Shown here piece by piece: positions 26,728 through 35,056 of a stretch of 64,000 bases of DNA (the first letter of the stretch is position 1; each line of letters starts with the position of its first letter). The stretch lies in contig NZ_JRWG01000005.1 of assembly GCF_001573155.1 (NCBI RefSeq), forward strand, positions 62,001-126,000. The letters run 5' to 3'. The translations under genes and the position numbers were made by a program. This stretch comes from Aequorivita aquimaris (GTDB taxonomy: Bacteria; Bacteroidota; Bacteroidia; Flavobacteriales; Flavobacteriaceae). The notes under the pieces were generated by a model. It did no database searches and was not told the origin of the DNA. It saw nothing but the letters and a program-made list of their open reading frames with translations.

Positions 26728-27906
26728 TTAATATACAAATTCTCCCATAGTAGATTTAATAGTAAGCTGTTTGGAAGAAGCGGCTTCTACCCTGCCCACA
26801 ACCTGTGCATCTACATTAAAAGATTTTGAAATTTCAATAATGCTTTCAGCAATAGTTTCGGGAACGTAAAGCTCCATCCGGTGTCCCATGTTGAATACTT
26901 GGTACATTTCTTTCCAATCTGTCCCACTTTCAGCCTGAATAAGTTTAAACAGTGGTGGAATTTCAAATAGATTATCCTTTATAATATGAAGATTTTCCAC
27001 AAAGTGAAGAATCTTCGTCTGCGCGCCCCCACTGCAGTGCACCATTCCTTGAATTTCCCCATTACTGAATTGTGAAAGAATTTTTTTAATGATAGGCGCA
27101 TAGGTACGTGTGGGTGAAAGCACCAACTTACCAGCGTTTAAAGGACTGTCCGCAACTGAATCATCCAATCTTTTTGATCCCGAATAAACAAGTTCCTCAG
27201 GAACTGATGAATCAAATGTCTCTGGATATTTTTTTGCCAAATAGTTTTCAAAAACATCGTGTCTAGCGGAAGTCAAACCGTTACTACCCATACCACCATT
27301 GTATTCCTTTTCATAAGTAGCTTGTCCAAAAGAAGCAAGCCCCACGATCACATTGCCCGGTTTAATATTCGCATTGTCAACAACCGCACTGCGTTTCATT
27401 CGTGCCGTAACTGTGGAATCTACTATTATGGTACGTACCAAGTCACCCACATCTGCCGTCTCTCCACCCGTTGAATGAATGGTAACGCCGTATTGTCTCA
27501 TTTCAGAAATCAATTCTTCGGTACCGTTTATAATTGCTGAAATGACTTCACCGGGAATTAAATTTTTATTTCTACCAATGGTTGAGGAAAGCATAATATT
27601 ATCAACGGCGCCTACGCAAAGAAGATCGTCTATATTCATAATAAGTGCATCTTGCGCAATTCCTTTCCATACCGAAAGATCGCCAGTTTCTTTCCAATAA
27701 GAATATGCAAGTGATGATTTTGTACCGGCCCCATCGGCGTGCATGATCAGGCAATAATCTGCATCGCCAGTTAGATAATCTGGAACAATCTTGCAGAATG
27801 CCTTCGGAAAAAGACCTTTATCCACGTTTTTGATGGCGTTGTGCACATCCTCCTTAGCTGCTGAAACGCCACGTTGCGCATATCGTTTTGAAATATCTTT
27901 GCTCAT
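26728..27906 (-). CDS. purM: phosphoribosylformylglycinamidine cyclo-ligase (AIR synthase)
   Basis: ATP-dependent ring closure of FGAM to AIR in purine synthesis. The 392-residue protein is longer than the roughly 345-residue E. coli enzyme, as is common in Bacteroidota. Landmarks are the RYAQRGVSAAKEDV start, HADGAGTKSSLAY (the FGAM/ATP loop), the DDLLCVGA segment, GGETADVGDLV and the C-terminal NMGHRMELYVPE. It has a -7 box TACTTTTG (27931-27924, minus) 17 bases upstream of the start. Confidence 0.93.
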   Translation of the reverse strand: MSKDISKRYAQRGVSAAKEDVHNAIKNVDKGLFPKAFCKIVPDYLTGDADYCLIMHADGAGTKSSLAYSYWKETGDLSVWKGIAQDALIMNIDDLLCVGAVDNIMLSSTIGRNKNLIPGEVISAIINGTEELISEMRQYGVTIHSTGGETADVGDLVRTIIVDSTVTARMKRSAVVDNANIKPGNVIVGLASFGQATYEKEYNGGMGSNGLTSARHDVFENYLAKKYPETFDSSVPEELVYSGSKRLDDSVADSPLNAGKLVLSPTRTYAPIIKKILSQFSNGEIQGMVHCSGGAQTKILHFVENLHIIKDNLFEIPPLFKLIQAESGTDWKEMYQVFNMGHRMELYVPETIAESIIEISKSFNVDAQVVGRVEAASSKQLTIKSTMGEFVY

Positions 27907-27923
27907 TGCGAAATATTAAGGCA

Positions 27924-27931
27924 CAAAAGTA
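27924..27931 (-). promoter_or_regulatory. -7 element of purM
   Basis: TACTTTTG on the minus strand fits TAnnTTTG. Confidence 0.5.
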
Positions 27932-27940
27932 CGGATTAAT

Positions 27941-27964
27941 AAAAAGCCCACAAAGGTGGGCTTT
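27941..27964 (-). terminator. terminator of the curli operon
   Basis: AAAGCCCAC (27943-27951) pairs with GTGGGCTTT (27956-27964); on the minus strand the hairpin is followed by TTTTTATTA. It closes the csg operon after the PD40 lipoprotein gene. Confidence 0.8.
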
Positions 27965-27988
27965 CAAGGTTTTTAATATTTTATAATA

Positions 27989-29512
27989 TTATTCCCAATC
28001 GGGCATAAATGCTTCGGTGAACAGTAATTGATCCTCCTGGTTATCATCAAAAATATAGGAAAAAATTGCTGGAGTGGCTCCAAAGTTGTTTCGCTTTCGT
28101 GTAAAAATCACTGCCCCTTCCGAAGGTGAAAATTTCACATCAAGATCATTCTCTCCTTCAAGAACATCTGTATCTAAAGGCACCAAAGGATCGGTACTGC
28201 CTATAGGATGTAGAAAGATACGGCTCTGAAATATTCTATAAGAATTGTTTTCCGATCCGCTTATATCCCAAGTGAATAATACCTTATCTGCATTTGCAGA
28301 AATATCAATACCTCCCGCTGCACCATTCACGTTTTCCAAAATTATATTTTCTTCGGTCTGGGTAGATAGTCTTGCTGTATAAATACGAATATTATAACCA
28401 CTAGAGTTGTTTGTCTTCAACATTACCAAATCATCGTCAAATTGAGGTACTGCAACTTCGGAAATAAAAGCGCCATCGGTCGTTGTGTATTCTAACTTAA
28501 AGCCACTTCCATCGGAATTTATGGAATATAATTTATCGAAATGTGGATAATAGATTTTACTGTCATTCTGTGCCCAGGTGAATTCCAATTCCTCAGTACG
28601 GAAACCCGCTATAGGTTTTTGCGATGTAATTTGAGTAATACCAGTTCCGTTAAAATTCATTGTAAAAATATGTGTGTTTCCCCCAGAATTCCTTAAAAAG
28701 GCTATTTTATTTAGAATATTACTTTTTTTGGGTCTAAAACTGTTTACGTTTTCACTGGTTAACTGAAGAACGTTAAAGTCTGGTTCTTGAGAAGTTCCCG
28801 AGGTAGGATCTTCAGCCCCAGAATAGATCACTAAATTATCATTGTTTTTCCTTACAAAAACAAATGGATTATCCGGAAAGGTTATTGTCTTAAATTCACT
28901 TATTATAGAACTTACGGGATCGTTGGTATCATCGGTAACTGTAACTTGCCAGAAATATTTTGTGGCCAATTGCAAATTGCTAACCGTAAACGTTGTATCC
29001 TGACCAACTTCAAAAACCTGTATTTCGTCGGTACTTCCGTTTCTTAAGTCCAATTTATAGGAAAGCTCATCATTTTCAGGATCGGATGCTTCCCATATAA
29101 ACTGTACTTGTAAAGGTTGCTCTACTGCGCCATCTTCAGGTGTTACGAGATTTGGCACCGACGGCGGATTATTATCTGAATTGGCAAGCTTCAATTCAAA
29201 GGACACGGCAGCCGTTTTTCCTTCTTGAACTGTTGTAGATTCAAAGCCAGCTGCATAACCAGCTAACTCAGCTTGTACGGAATAATCATCGACTTTAACA
29301 TCTACCAATCGGAATCTTCCCACTGAATCCGTAAAAACCGTAGTTGACGCCGGGTTGGTCGTAATTTTTACATTTTCAAGTGCCTCACCAGTAATCTTGT
29401 CTGTAACCTTTCCTGAAATATTACCGGTAAGGACAACATCTATAGTATCTTCACTACATCCAAAGTTGATTAGGAAGAAACTTGCAAAAACTAAGAATAT
29501 ATATTTTTTCAT
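27989..29512 (-). CDS. lipoprotein with carboxypeptidase-regulatory, Fn3-like and beta-propeller-like domains
   Basis: A 507-residue lipoprotein (lipobox near Cys19, INFGC). Order of parts: carboxypeptidase-regulatory-like domain (about 28-110, GNISGKVTDKITGEALENV), a fibronectin III-like domain (about 115-210, PSVPNLVTPEDGAVEQPLQVQFIWEASDPENDELSYKLDL), then WD40/PD40-like repeats (about 215-507, with NKIAFLRNSGGNTHIFTMNFNGTGITQIT and others). It starts 15 bases after csgG stops and is the last gene before a terminator, so it belongs to the curli operon. Its role in amyloid assembly or surface attachment is unknown. Confidence 0.85.
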   Translation of the reverse strand: MKKYIFLVFASFFLINFGCSEDTIDVVLTGNISGKVTDKITGEALENVKITTNPASTTVFTDSVGRFRLVDVKVDDYSVQAELAGYAAGFESTTVQEGKTAAVSFELKLANSDNNPPSVPNLVTPEDGAVEQPLQVQFIWEASDPENDELSYKLDLRNGSTDEIQVFEVGQDTTFTVSNLQLATKYFWQVTVTDDTNDPVSSIISEFKTITFPDNPFVFVRKNNDNLVIYSGAEDPTSGTSQEPDFNVLQLTSENVNSFRPKKSNILNKIAFLRNSGGNTHIFTMNFNGTGITQITSQKPIAGFRTEELEFTWAQNDSKIYYPHFDKLYSINSDGSGFKLEYTTTDGAFISEVAVPQFDDDLVMLKTNNSSGYNIRIYTARLSTQTEENIILENVNGAAGGIDISANADKVLFTWDISGSENNSYRIFQSRIFLHPIGSTDPLVPLDTDVLEGENDLDVKFSPSEGAVIFTRKRNNFGATPAIFSYIFDDNQEDQLLFTEAFMPDWE

Positions 29513-29527
29513 CTTATCTATTTTGAA

Positions 29528-30910
29528 TTATAGTTTAAAGTAATAATTGAGGCCCACTCCAAAATTATAATAAAAGTCGTTTCTTTTTCCTTGGACTGCC
29601 TTTTCCAGTTTATCGGTAAAAACCAAATTGTGTTCTCCAAAAACTTTTATTCCAAATTTTTTGGAAATAAAATATTCCAGACCTACACCGTATTGAACTT
29701 TAAAAAAAGGCTCGCCAGTGTCAAAAGCATTGTCATTTCTAGGATCCAAAAGCGCAATTATTACCCCAGAACCTGCATAAATAAAGGGAGTAAATTTATC
29801 ATTAGGCAATAAAGCAAACTCGCCATTTAAATCTGCACTCGCAAACACATTTCTATACTGCCGTCCATTATCAATCCTGAAAGCAGAAGCTTTCAGGTTT
29901 GCATTAAAATAGCGGCCAAAATGTTTTTTATATTCCAATCGGGCTAAAAATCCAAGTTCCTGCGTGCTATAGTCATTGTCGGGCAGATTGCCTCCCAGGG
30001 AAATTGACAGTGCATTTTTGGCTTCCCGTCCCACTTGCAATCGATCAAAAAGTAAAGTTGATTCATCTTTTTCCTTTTCCGCAATATAGTCTGCCACCAA
30101 TTGGTCATTTACTTCTTTTCCTCCTTGAGTACTCCAGAATTGTTTCTGAATACCCTCAATAATCAAATCGTGAACCGCCTTTTCAATGGCATCTTTCATA
30201 GCTAATTGCACGGGTTCATTTTGAGTTACTCCTGTTTCTGCTTCAAGTAATCTTTGAAATTTTACGAAACGAAAAAAACTTGCATCGATGGCTTGGGAAA
30301 GAATCGTTTTTGAAACATATACAGTCTTTAAAATTTCGCCATTGCTGGTGGAAACAGCTCGTAAATAAACAGTTATTCTATCTTGTCTATATTTTGCAGA
30401 GCCTCCCAGCCCAAAATAACGAGCACCCATTCCACCTGTAATGATGTTTGTATCGTAGGAAATTATACCCCCCTCAAGCAACAGACCCGCATATAAAAGG
30501 GGTGGTAGCGGAGGTTCATTTGGATTTAAATTTTTTATGTATTCCTGTTTGGTATTCCGAATAATATTACGTTCGGTGGAAAGATTACTCAAATTTTCTC
30601 GCTCAATGGGTATAAACCAACCTGAATCCTCCAAGGCTTTGATAAGCATGGTCGTCCCCCCTTGAGAAACAGCGGTACTAAATGTACTTCCATTTTCTAC
30701 CGCCTTATACTGTCCAGTCTGATCGCTAAAATTATAAACTGCAACTTCCAAAGGCTGGGCCGCCGCGGGTAAATCTAACAAAGTGGAGGTAGATTTTGAA
30801 AACTCTCCAGTCCTGGCCGCCTCTTGAAACATTGGCTGATTAAAATAGGCACCACAGGACGACAACATTAAAACTCCCAATAGGGAAAGTGATTTTAAAA
30901 AGATTTTCAT
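29528..30910 (-). CDS. csgG: curli secretion channel CsgG with C-terminal beta-barrel-like extension
   Basis: Outer-membrane lipoprotein forming the curlin export pore. Residues 1-20 are the signal and lipobox (SSCGAYFNQP, Cys19); residues 25-275 match CsgG (VAVYNFSDQTGQYK, LIKALEDSGWFIPIEREN, GGIISYDTNIITGG, RVYLRAV-type strands). Residues about 290-460 are an added, beta-strand-rich section alternating aromatic and polar residues and ending in YYNFGVGLNYYFKL, with a terminal aromatic-Leu signature of outer-membrane barrels. E. coli CsgG is about 277 residues, so this looks like a fusion. It is preceded by csgF with 9 bases between. Confidence 0.9.
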   Translation of the reverse strand: MKIFLKSLSLLGVLMLSSCGAYFNQPMFQEAARTGEFSKSTSTLLDLPAAAQPLEVAVYNFSDQTGQYKAVENGSTFSTAVSQGGTTMLIKALEDSGWFIPIERENLSNLSTERNIIRNTKQEYIKNLNPNEPPLPPLLYAGLLLEGGIISYDTNIITGGMGARYFGLGGSAKYRQDRITVYLRAVSTSNGEILKTVYVSKTILSQAIDASFFRFVKFQRLLEAETGVTQNEPVQLAMKDAIEKAVHDLIIEGIQKQFWSTQGGKEVNDQLVADYIAEKEKDESTLLFDRLQVGREAKNALSISLGGNLPDNDYSTQELGFLARLEYKKHFGRYFNANLKASAFRIDNGRQYRNVFASADLNGEFALLPNDKFTPFIYAGSGVIIALLDPRNDNAFDTGEPFFKVQYGVGLEYFISKKFGIKVFGEHNLVFTDKLEKAVQGKRNDFYYNFGVGLNYYFKL

Positions 30911-30919
30911 GAATGTATT

Positions 30920-31330
30920 TTAATTTGGGACAATTACTTGAGTTTCCTCGCCAGTTGATGTGTCTAATATATTTATGACTACTCCTTCATCAGATTGAAA
31001 TATCTCAAGATTTAGAGTGCCGTAGGTAAAAGTTCCCTCTTCGTCAAGGTTTAGGCCGTTAATATTCTGTTGCAATAATATGCGAGAGATTTGGCTTAAC
31101 AATTGTCTATTTAAATTATCGCCAAATTGTCCAAGCTCAGATTGCTGATCTCTTTGATTTGCAGGAGCGGTAAGTTTATTTTGAGAAGTGGCAGAACTTA
31201 ATAACCAGTTATAATTAAATGTATCACCCCCAAATGCAGGATTTAAAGGTTCATATGTAAATTGTTGCGCAAACCCAAGAGTTCCAAAAAATAATAAAAC
31301 AGTAGAAAAAATTAGTTTAAATAGGTTCAT
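30920..31330 (-). CDS. csgF: curli assembly factor CsgF
   Basis: A 136-residue exported protein that couples the CsgG pore to the nucleator at the cell surface. Signal peptide about 1-21 (ending GFAQ). The mature N-terminus QFTYEPLNPAFGGDTFNYNWLLSSATSQN matches the CsgF segment that inserts in CsgG (FxNPxFGG...LLNSAxxQN). The C-terminal part is beta-rich (INGLNLDEEGTFTYG...INILDTSTGEETQVIVP). It starts 1 base after CsgE ends. Confidence 0.92.
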   Translation of the reverse strand: MNLFKLIFSTVLLFFGTLGFAQQFTYEPLNPAFGGDTFNYNWLLSSATSQNKLTAPANQRDQQSELGQFGDNLNRQLLSQISRILLQQNINGLNLDEEGTFTYGTLNLEIFQSDEGVVINILDTSTGEETQVIVPN

Positions 31331-31331
31331 A

Positions 31332-32129
31332 TCAATATCGAGTTAGGGTATTGTCTTTTTGCTTTTGTAATTGTTGAAGGTACGCAATACAACGATCTAA
31401 TGCGGCAATAGCCATGCTTTGTAAAAATGATTTTTTAGGTTGCGAAAAAAATTGCCATATTAATTTATCATCTATTTTTACTGATATTCTAGTACTTCGC
31501 ATTCTTCCTGGTACTTCTTCTATTAGGATATTTTTCTTTGTTTGCATGCCACGGTTAAAATATTCGGAATAAAAATACTTGTAAAAATCACGCCCCGCCT
31601 TTGTGAGAGTATTTTCCACTACCAATCCATCCATGACATAACCATCTTGCGGAGCTGCTTGATCCTGACTCGCTGCAGTTTTTGGATTCAATACATCCTC
31701 ATTTACAATTCTCTGATAGCCATTTTCGTATATTAATTCTATGCGATCTTGACCCACAGGCTTATCATCTTTATCATAAAGCACCAACACTAAAACTATC
31801 TTATCGTCAACACTATAATTTACGGATACTGTGGACAATACTTTCTTTTCATTAGCTTTTAGAAAGAAGCGATCAGTCTGATTATTTCTTGATGTATTAT
31901 TATTATCATCAGTGCTATATACGCTAAAATCATATCTTAAATTTATATCTGTTGGCGTAAGATTTTCAGCAGTTGCGGCAAAAGTGAAAAATTCACTTTC
32001 TTTCTTAATATAAATTTTAGCTACATAATCTTTGTTATAAAATTGTGCATTTATCTCTGTAGTTATGCAGAGCATAATTACCAAGAATAAAAAATTTCTC
32101 AATGTATTTTTAAATGTAAAAACTTTCAT
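31332..32129 (-). CDS. csgE: curli assembly protein: CsgH-like domain fused to CsgE
   Basis: A 265-residue periplasmic protein. After a signal peptide (about 1-28), residues 35-135 form a beta-sandwich-like domain resembling the curli inhibitor CsgH (LRYDFSVYSTDDNNNTSRNNQ...KKVLSTVSVN). Residues 160-265 match CsgE (the TKAGRDFYKYFYSEYF block, NILIEEVPGRMRSTRISVKID, IWQFFSQPKK), where CsgE captures curlin and docks on CsgG. E. coli CsgE is about 130 residues. The CsgE part is certain; the CsgH-like part is by pattern only. It directly follows the csgB-like gene. Confidence 0.85.
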   Translation of the reverse strand: MKVFTFKNTLRNFLFLVIMLCITTEINAQFYNKDYVAKIYIKKESEFFTFAATAENLTPTDINLRYDFSVYSTDDNNNTSRNNQTDRFFLKANEKKVLSTVSVNYSVDDKIVLVLVLYDKDDKPVGQDRIELIYENGYQRIVNEDVLNPKTAASQDQAAPQDGYVMDGLVVENTLTKAGRDFYKYFYSEYFNRGMQTKKNILIEEVPGRMRSTRISVKIDDKLIWQFFSQPKKSFLQSMAIAALDRCIAYLQQLQKQKDNTLTRY

Positions 32130-32669
32130 TTAATAAAAACTTCTAACAATAATTGTTGGAGAAGCTTCTGTTTGTCTAAACTTTATTGATTTGGTCAATT
32201 CGTTAACGCCATCACGTTCAAAGTTAAGATAGTCTCCTTCCTGAATCAAATCTAAAGAAATATCCGCATTTGGATTATTTACAAAATCTTTAATTCTGTT
32301 GTTGTTTCCATTCTGCACGAGATCTGTCACCGCAGAATTAGCAATATAATTTAGGTTTGTGTCATTATAATTACCATTTTGAAGAAGATTGATTTCACTG
32401 GCGTTTGTTTGGGTTATAATTCGTGTAGTATTAAAATCTCCTATTTGACGCACATATACTGAATTACCTTCAATAAGTGCATTTTTTGGATTTGGCACTG
32501 AAATGATCCCTAAATTAGTCAAAATCTGAGGAGTTACATTATCTGCATTAATTACTTTTTCATCCCCATTTGTATTATCTCCCTCCCCTTTATAAGTTTG
32601 GCCCCAAACAACTGGCATTAATAAAATTGAAGCTAAGATACCAAATACTATATTTTTTGTTTTTTTCAT
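32130..32669 (-). CDS. csgB: CsgB-like curlin minor subunit
   Basis: A 179-residue exported protein with a signal peptide (about 1-23) and three or four imperfect curlin repeats (NALIEGNSVYVRQIGDFNTTRIITQTN, INLLQNGNYNDTNLNYI, DLVQNGNNNRIKD...LIQEGDYLNFE). CsgB nucleates amyloid growth on the surface in E. coli; the same is likely here. The ATG at 32669 is chosen; an earlier TTG at 32678 is possible. csgE starts at the next base. Confidence 0.8.
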   Translation of the reverse strand: MKKTKNIVFGILASILLMPVVWGQTYKGEGDNTNGDEKVINADNVTPQILTNLGIISVPNPKNALIEGNSVYVRQIGDFNTTRIITQTNASEINLLQNGNYNDTNLNYIANSAVTDLVQNGNNNRIKDFVNNPNADISLDLIQEGDYLNFERDGVNELTKSIKFRQTEASPTIIVRSFY

Positions 32670-32776
32670 AATCAGCAATGTATATGTTTTTCAATAAAAT
32701 CGTATTTAGTATATCAATACCCAAATAGTTTTTAGAATATTCAAAAACCTTGTGTTAAAGATATTAATTTTATTGG

Positions 32777-32805
32777 AAAAGGAGGGCAAAAATTCGCCCT
32801 CCTTT
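32777..32805 (-). terminator. terminator between curlin and csgB
   Basis: AAAGGAGGGC (32778-32787) pairs with GCCCTCCTTT (32796-32805); a T-rich tail follows on the minus strand. It follows the 489-residue curlin gene and precedes csgB, so the downstream genes get less or separate expression. Confidence 0.8.
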
Positions 32806-32839
32806 ATTTATTAGTAATATGTATTTACAAAAGTTGGGC

Positions 32840-34309
32840 TTAGCAACCTGGACATACATCATCAATAACTAATCCTGGAGTGCCATAATTTCCAGTGTGA
32901 GTATCCATATCAGGGAAATCACAAATGATGCCTGGATCTGTTCCATTAGGATTTAGTTGAAGAACGTTTACAGAATTACCTCCATTAGGCATACCATCTG
33001 TAAGGTTTTGTTGAACTGAATAGCTGTGACCACCATCTTGTACAACTAAAATACCATTATCCATTCCTCTTTGTGCAGTTTGAACATAATTATCGTCACC
33101 TAATTGATGAGTATTTACTTGATTACACTCACCTCTTTGAGTTGACATAGCTATGTTATCATTACCATCCTGGAATTGATATGCTTTATGAGTATTACCG
33201 TTTTGAGCTATACCAGCTTGGTTACCATTTCCTGTTTGATCTTGCCAAGCAGAGTTACCACTTCCATTAGGATTACCAAATAAATTCTGGATTACATAAG
33301 CAGCGTTATCATCGCCTGTTTGATTTTGCTCAGAATAGTTACTACCATTAGTTGCATCACCATTTTGATAAAGTTCAGCATTGTTTCCAACACCTAGTTG
33401 ATTTTGGAATGCTCTACCATCAGTAGATCCAGGATTGTATGAACCATTTTGGATATCGTCTATAGAAGTAAGACGACCAAAATAAATTGAAGTTGTTAAG
33501 TCACTAGCGATGGTACCGTCTCCTTGAGAAATAAAAGCTTCGTTTTGTGCAGCAGCGGCCCCCCCGGTATTTTCTTGAGTTTGCTGAGCCTCATTTCCAT
33601 CGCCTATTTGAGCTATAAGAGCAGAGTTATTGCCATCATTACCTCTTTTTTGATCTTGGAAAGCTTTGTTCTCATCTCCTTGTTGCCAGATTTCTGATTG
33701 ATGCCCACCAGTTAAGTTTGCACCCGCATTTTGCTTACTAAAAGCCATGTTACCATCACCAACTTGGTTAATTAAAGCGGAACTACCGTCAAAAGTTTGC
33801 AAGGTTTTAGCAACGTTATTATCACCATCTTGATTTACTTCTGCCATATTATCTTGCGCTTGCTCATTAGTACCTTGACGGATCCAAGCAAAGTTATTAC
33901 TGCTTCCGTCATCATTCATACCCTGATTTGTAAGTGCTTCATTATAATCCCCTTGTTGGTCAGTAATGGACTTATTCTCAGATCCCATTTGATGCACTTC
34001 AGCATCATTTCTTACACCACTAGTAGTTTGAATTGCACCAACTTGTGTAATAAGAGCTAAATTACCTCCGATTCCTGAACCATTTCCTTGATAAGTAGAG
34101 GCCGATTGACTCGTACCTACTTGAAGAACTTGTACGCGGTTATTATCGCCAGTTTGTGTAGATTGCCCAGTGTTTGCATTGGGATCTACAGATAAATTTG
34201 TAATGGTTTCAGCACCAGTGGGAGCTGTAGGAGTTTCCACTCCACCTCTCTGCGCAAAGGCAAAACCACAAAACATTAACGCCGCAGCGCCTAAAATTAC
34301 TTTTTTCAT
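32840..34309 (-). CDS. csgA: large CsgA-like curlin subunit with Cys-containing tail
   Basis: A 489-residue exported amyloid subunit. Signal peptide about 1-19 (FGFAFAQ). The body is made of repeats with Q-x-G-x-x-N pattern spaced about 20-22 residues apart (QTGDNNRVQVLQVG, QQGDYNEALTNQG, QQGDENKAFQDQ, QNGNTHKAYQFQDGNDNIA), as in CsgA fibres. E. coli CsgA is about 150 residues. The last 30 residues break the pattern and hold three Cys (IICDFP...DDVCPGC). A cysteine also lies in GECNQVN. It is transcribed separately from csgB by the terminator at 32777. Confidence 0.88.
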   Translation of the reverse strand: MKKVILGAAALMFCGFAFAQRGGVETPTAPTGAETITNLSVDPNANTGQSTQTGDNNRVQVLQVGTSQSASTYQGNGSGIGGNLALITQVGAIQTTSGVRNDAEVHQMGSENKSITDQQGDYNEALTNQGMNDDGSSNNFAWIRQGTNEQAQDNMAEVNQDGDNNVAKTLQTFDGSSALINQVGDGNMAFSKQNAGANLTGGHQSEIWQQGDENKAFQDQKRGNDGNNSALIAQIGDGNEAQQTQENTGGAAAAQNEAFISQGDGTIASDLTTSIYFGRLTSIDDIQNGSYNPGSTDGRAFQNQLGVGNNAELYQNGDATNGSNYSEQNQTGDDNAAYVIQNLFGNPNGSGNSAWQDQTGNGNQAGIAQNGNTHKAYQFQDGNDNIAMSTQRGECNQVNTHQLGDDNYVQTAQRGMDNGILVVQDGGHSYSVQQNLTDGMPNGGNSVNVLQLNPNGTDPGIICDFPDMDTHTGNYGTPGLVIDDVCPGC

Positions 34310-34646
34310 AATTAAAAGATTTAAAGATTAATATTTGGTTAAAAAAATATTCAGTTTTTGACAAGGAATTACTTCCTTGCATAAAAATAAACCATCATTA
34401 AATGATTTATATAATTATTAAAGGGGATATGTTTTAAAATGTATTTAAAACACATTTTAGAACTAAGGGATACTTTAAAAATGAATCAATATGATTTAAA
34501 ACCAAAAGATTCTTTTACTAAGGGGATAGATTTGTTATTTTAACAATTTTGAGGAGATGGGTTTGTGATATTGCTACCACTTAACCACAACCCAAAGATG
34601 CAATAAAAAATATTAATACACAACTAAGTAACAGCCAGTTGCACTA

Positions 34647-34668
34647 AAAAGGGGGATTTCCCCCTTTT
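34647..34668 (-). repeat. strong G/C hairpin in the csgA leader
   Basis: Perfect 9-bp stem AAAAGGGGG / CCCCCTTTT, loop ATTT. It is 338 bases upstream of the 489-residue curlin start and could be a leader structure, second terminator or intergenic repeat. Confidence 0.4.
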
Positions 34669-34970
34669 GAAAAAGGGTTTTCCCTCACACCAATTCCAAA
34701 TTTATCAGACAAAAAACTTAAAATTATCGATGAACTGCAAAAAATGGGAATTTAACAGATAATGTTAATTTTTTGTTAAAAATTTATTTCTTCATTTTTG
34801 GGCAGAAGTTTTTTCACTTAAATCACAAAAGATAAATTACCTACTCAAAAGGAAACTTTCCTTAGCTGTTTTCTAAAACACTTGTCTTCAATTAAATACC
34901 TTAATATACGGAGTCAAAAAAGGAATAGGCCATAACTCTTACATAAAAATCCTTTTGTCAAAAATTATTC

Positions 34971-35014
34971 TAAAAGCAAAAAGTGCGGAACGCTTAGTGA
35001 CAGCGCTCCACACT
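34971..35014 (-). terminator. terminator of the 655-residue curlin gene
   Basis: Stem 34982-34994 with 35002-35014 (13 bp, loop 34995-35001). Read as minus-strand RNA all 13 pairs are allowed, two of them G-U; read on the plus strand these two would be mismatches, which shows the hairpin works for the minus strand. A TTTTTGCTTTT tail follows. Confidence 0.75.
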
Positions 35015-35056
35015 CTTTTAAATTGCAGAAATTCATTTCTACTGTTTATGCAGTTA

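Larger units (their letters stand above)
34310..35056. other. 747-bp intergenic region between the two curlin genes
   Basis: No gene. It has the terminator of the upstream curlin (34971-35014), several perfect inverted repeats in the leader region of the 489-residue curlin (CAAGGAA 34362-34368 / TTCCTTG 34373-34379; TAAAATGT 34435-34442 / ACATTTTA 34452-34459; AAAAGGGGG 34647-34655 / CCCCCTTTT 34660-34668), and three direct copies of [T/C]TAAGGG(G)ATA near 34419, 34463 and 34518. Confidence 0.7.
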
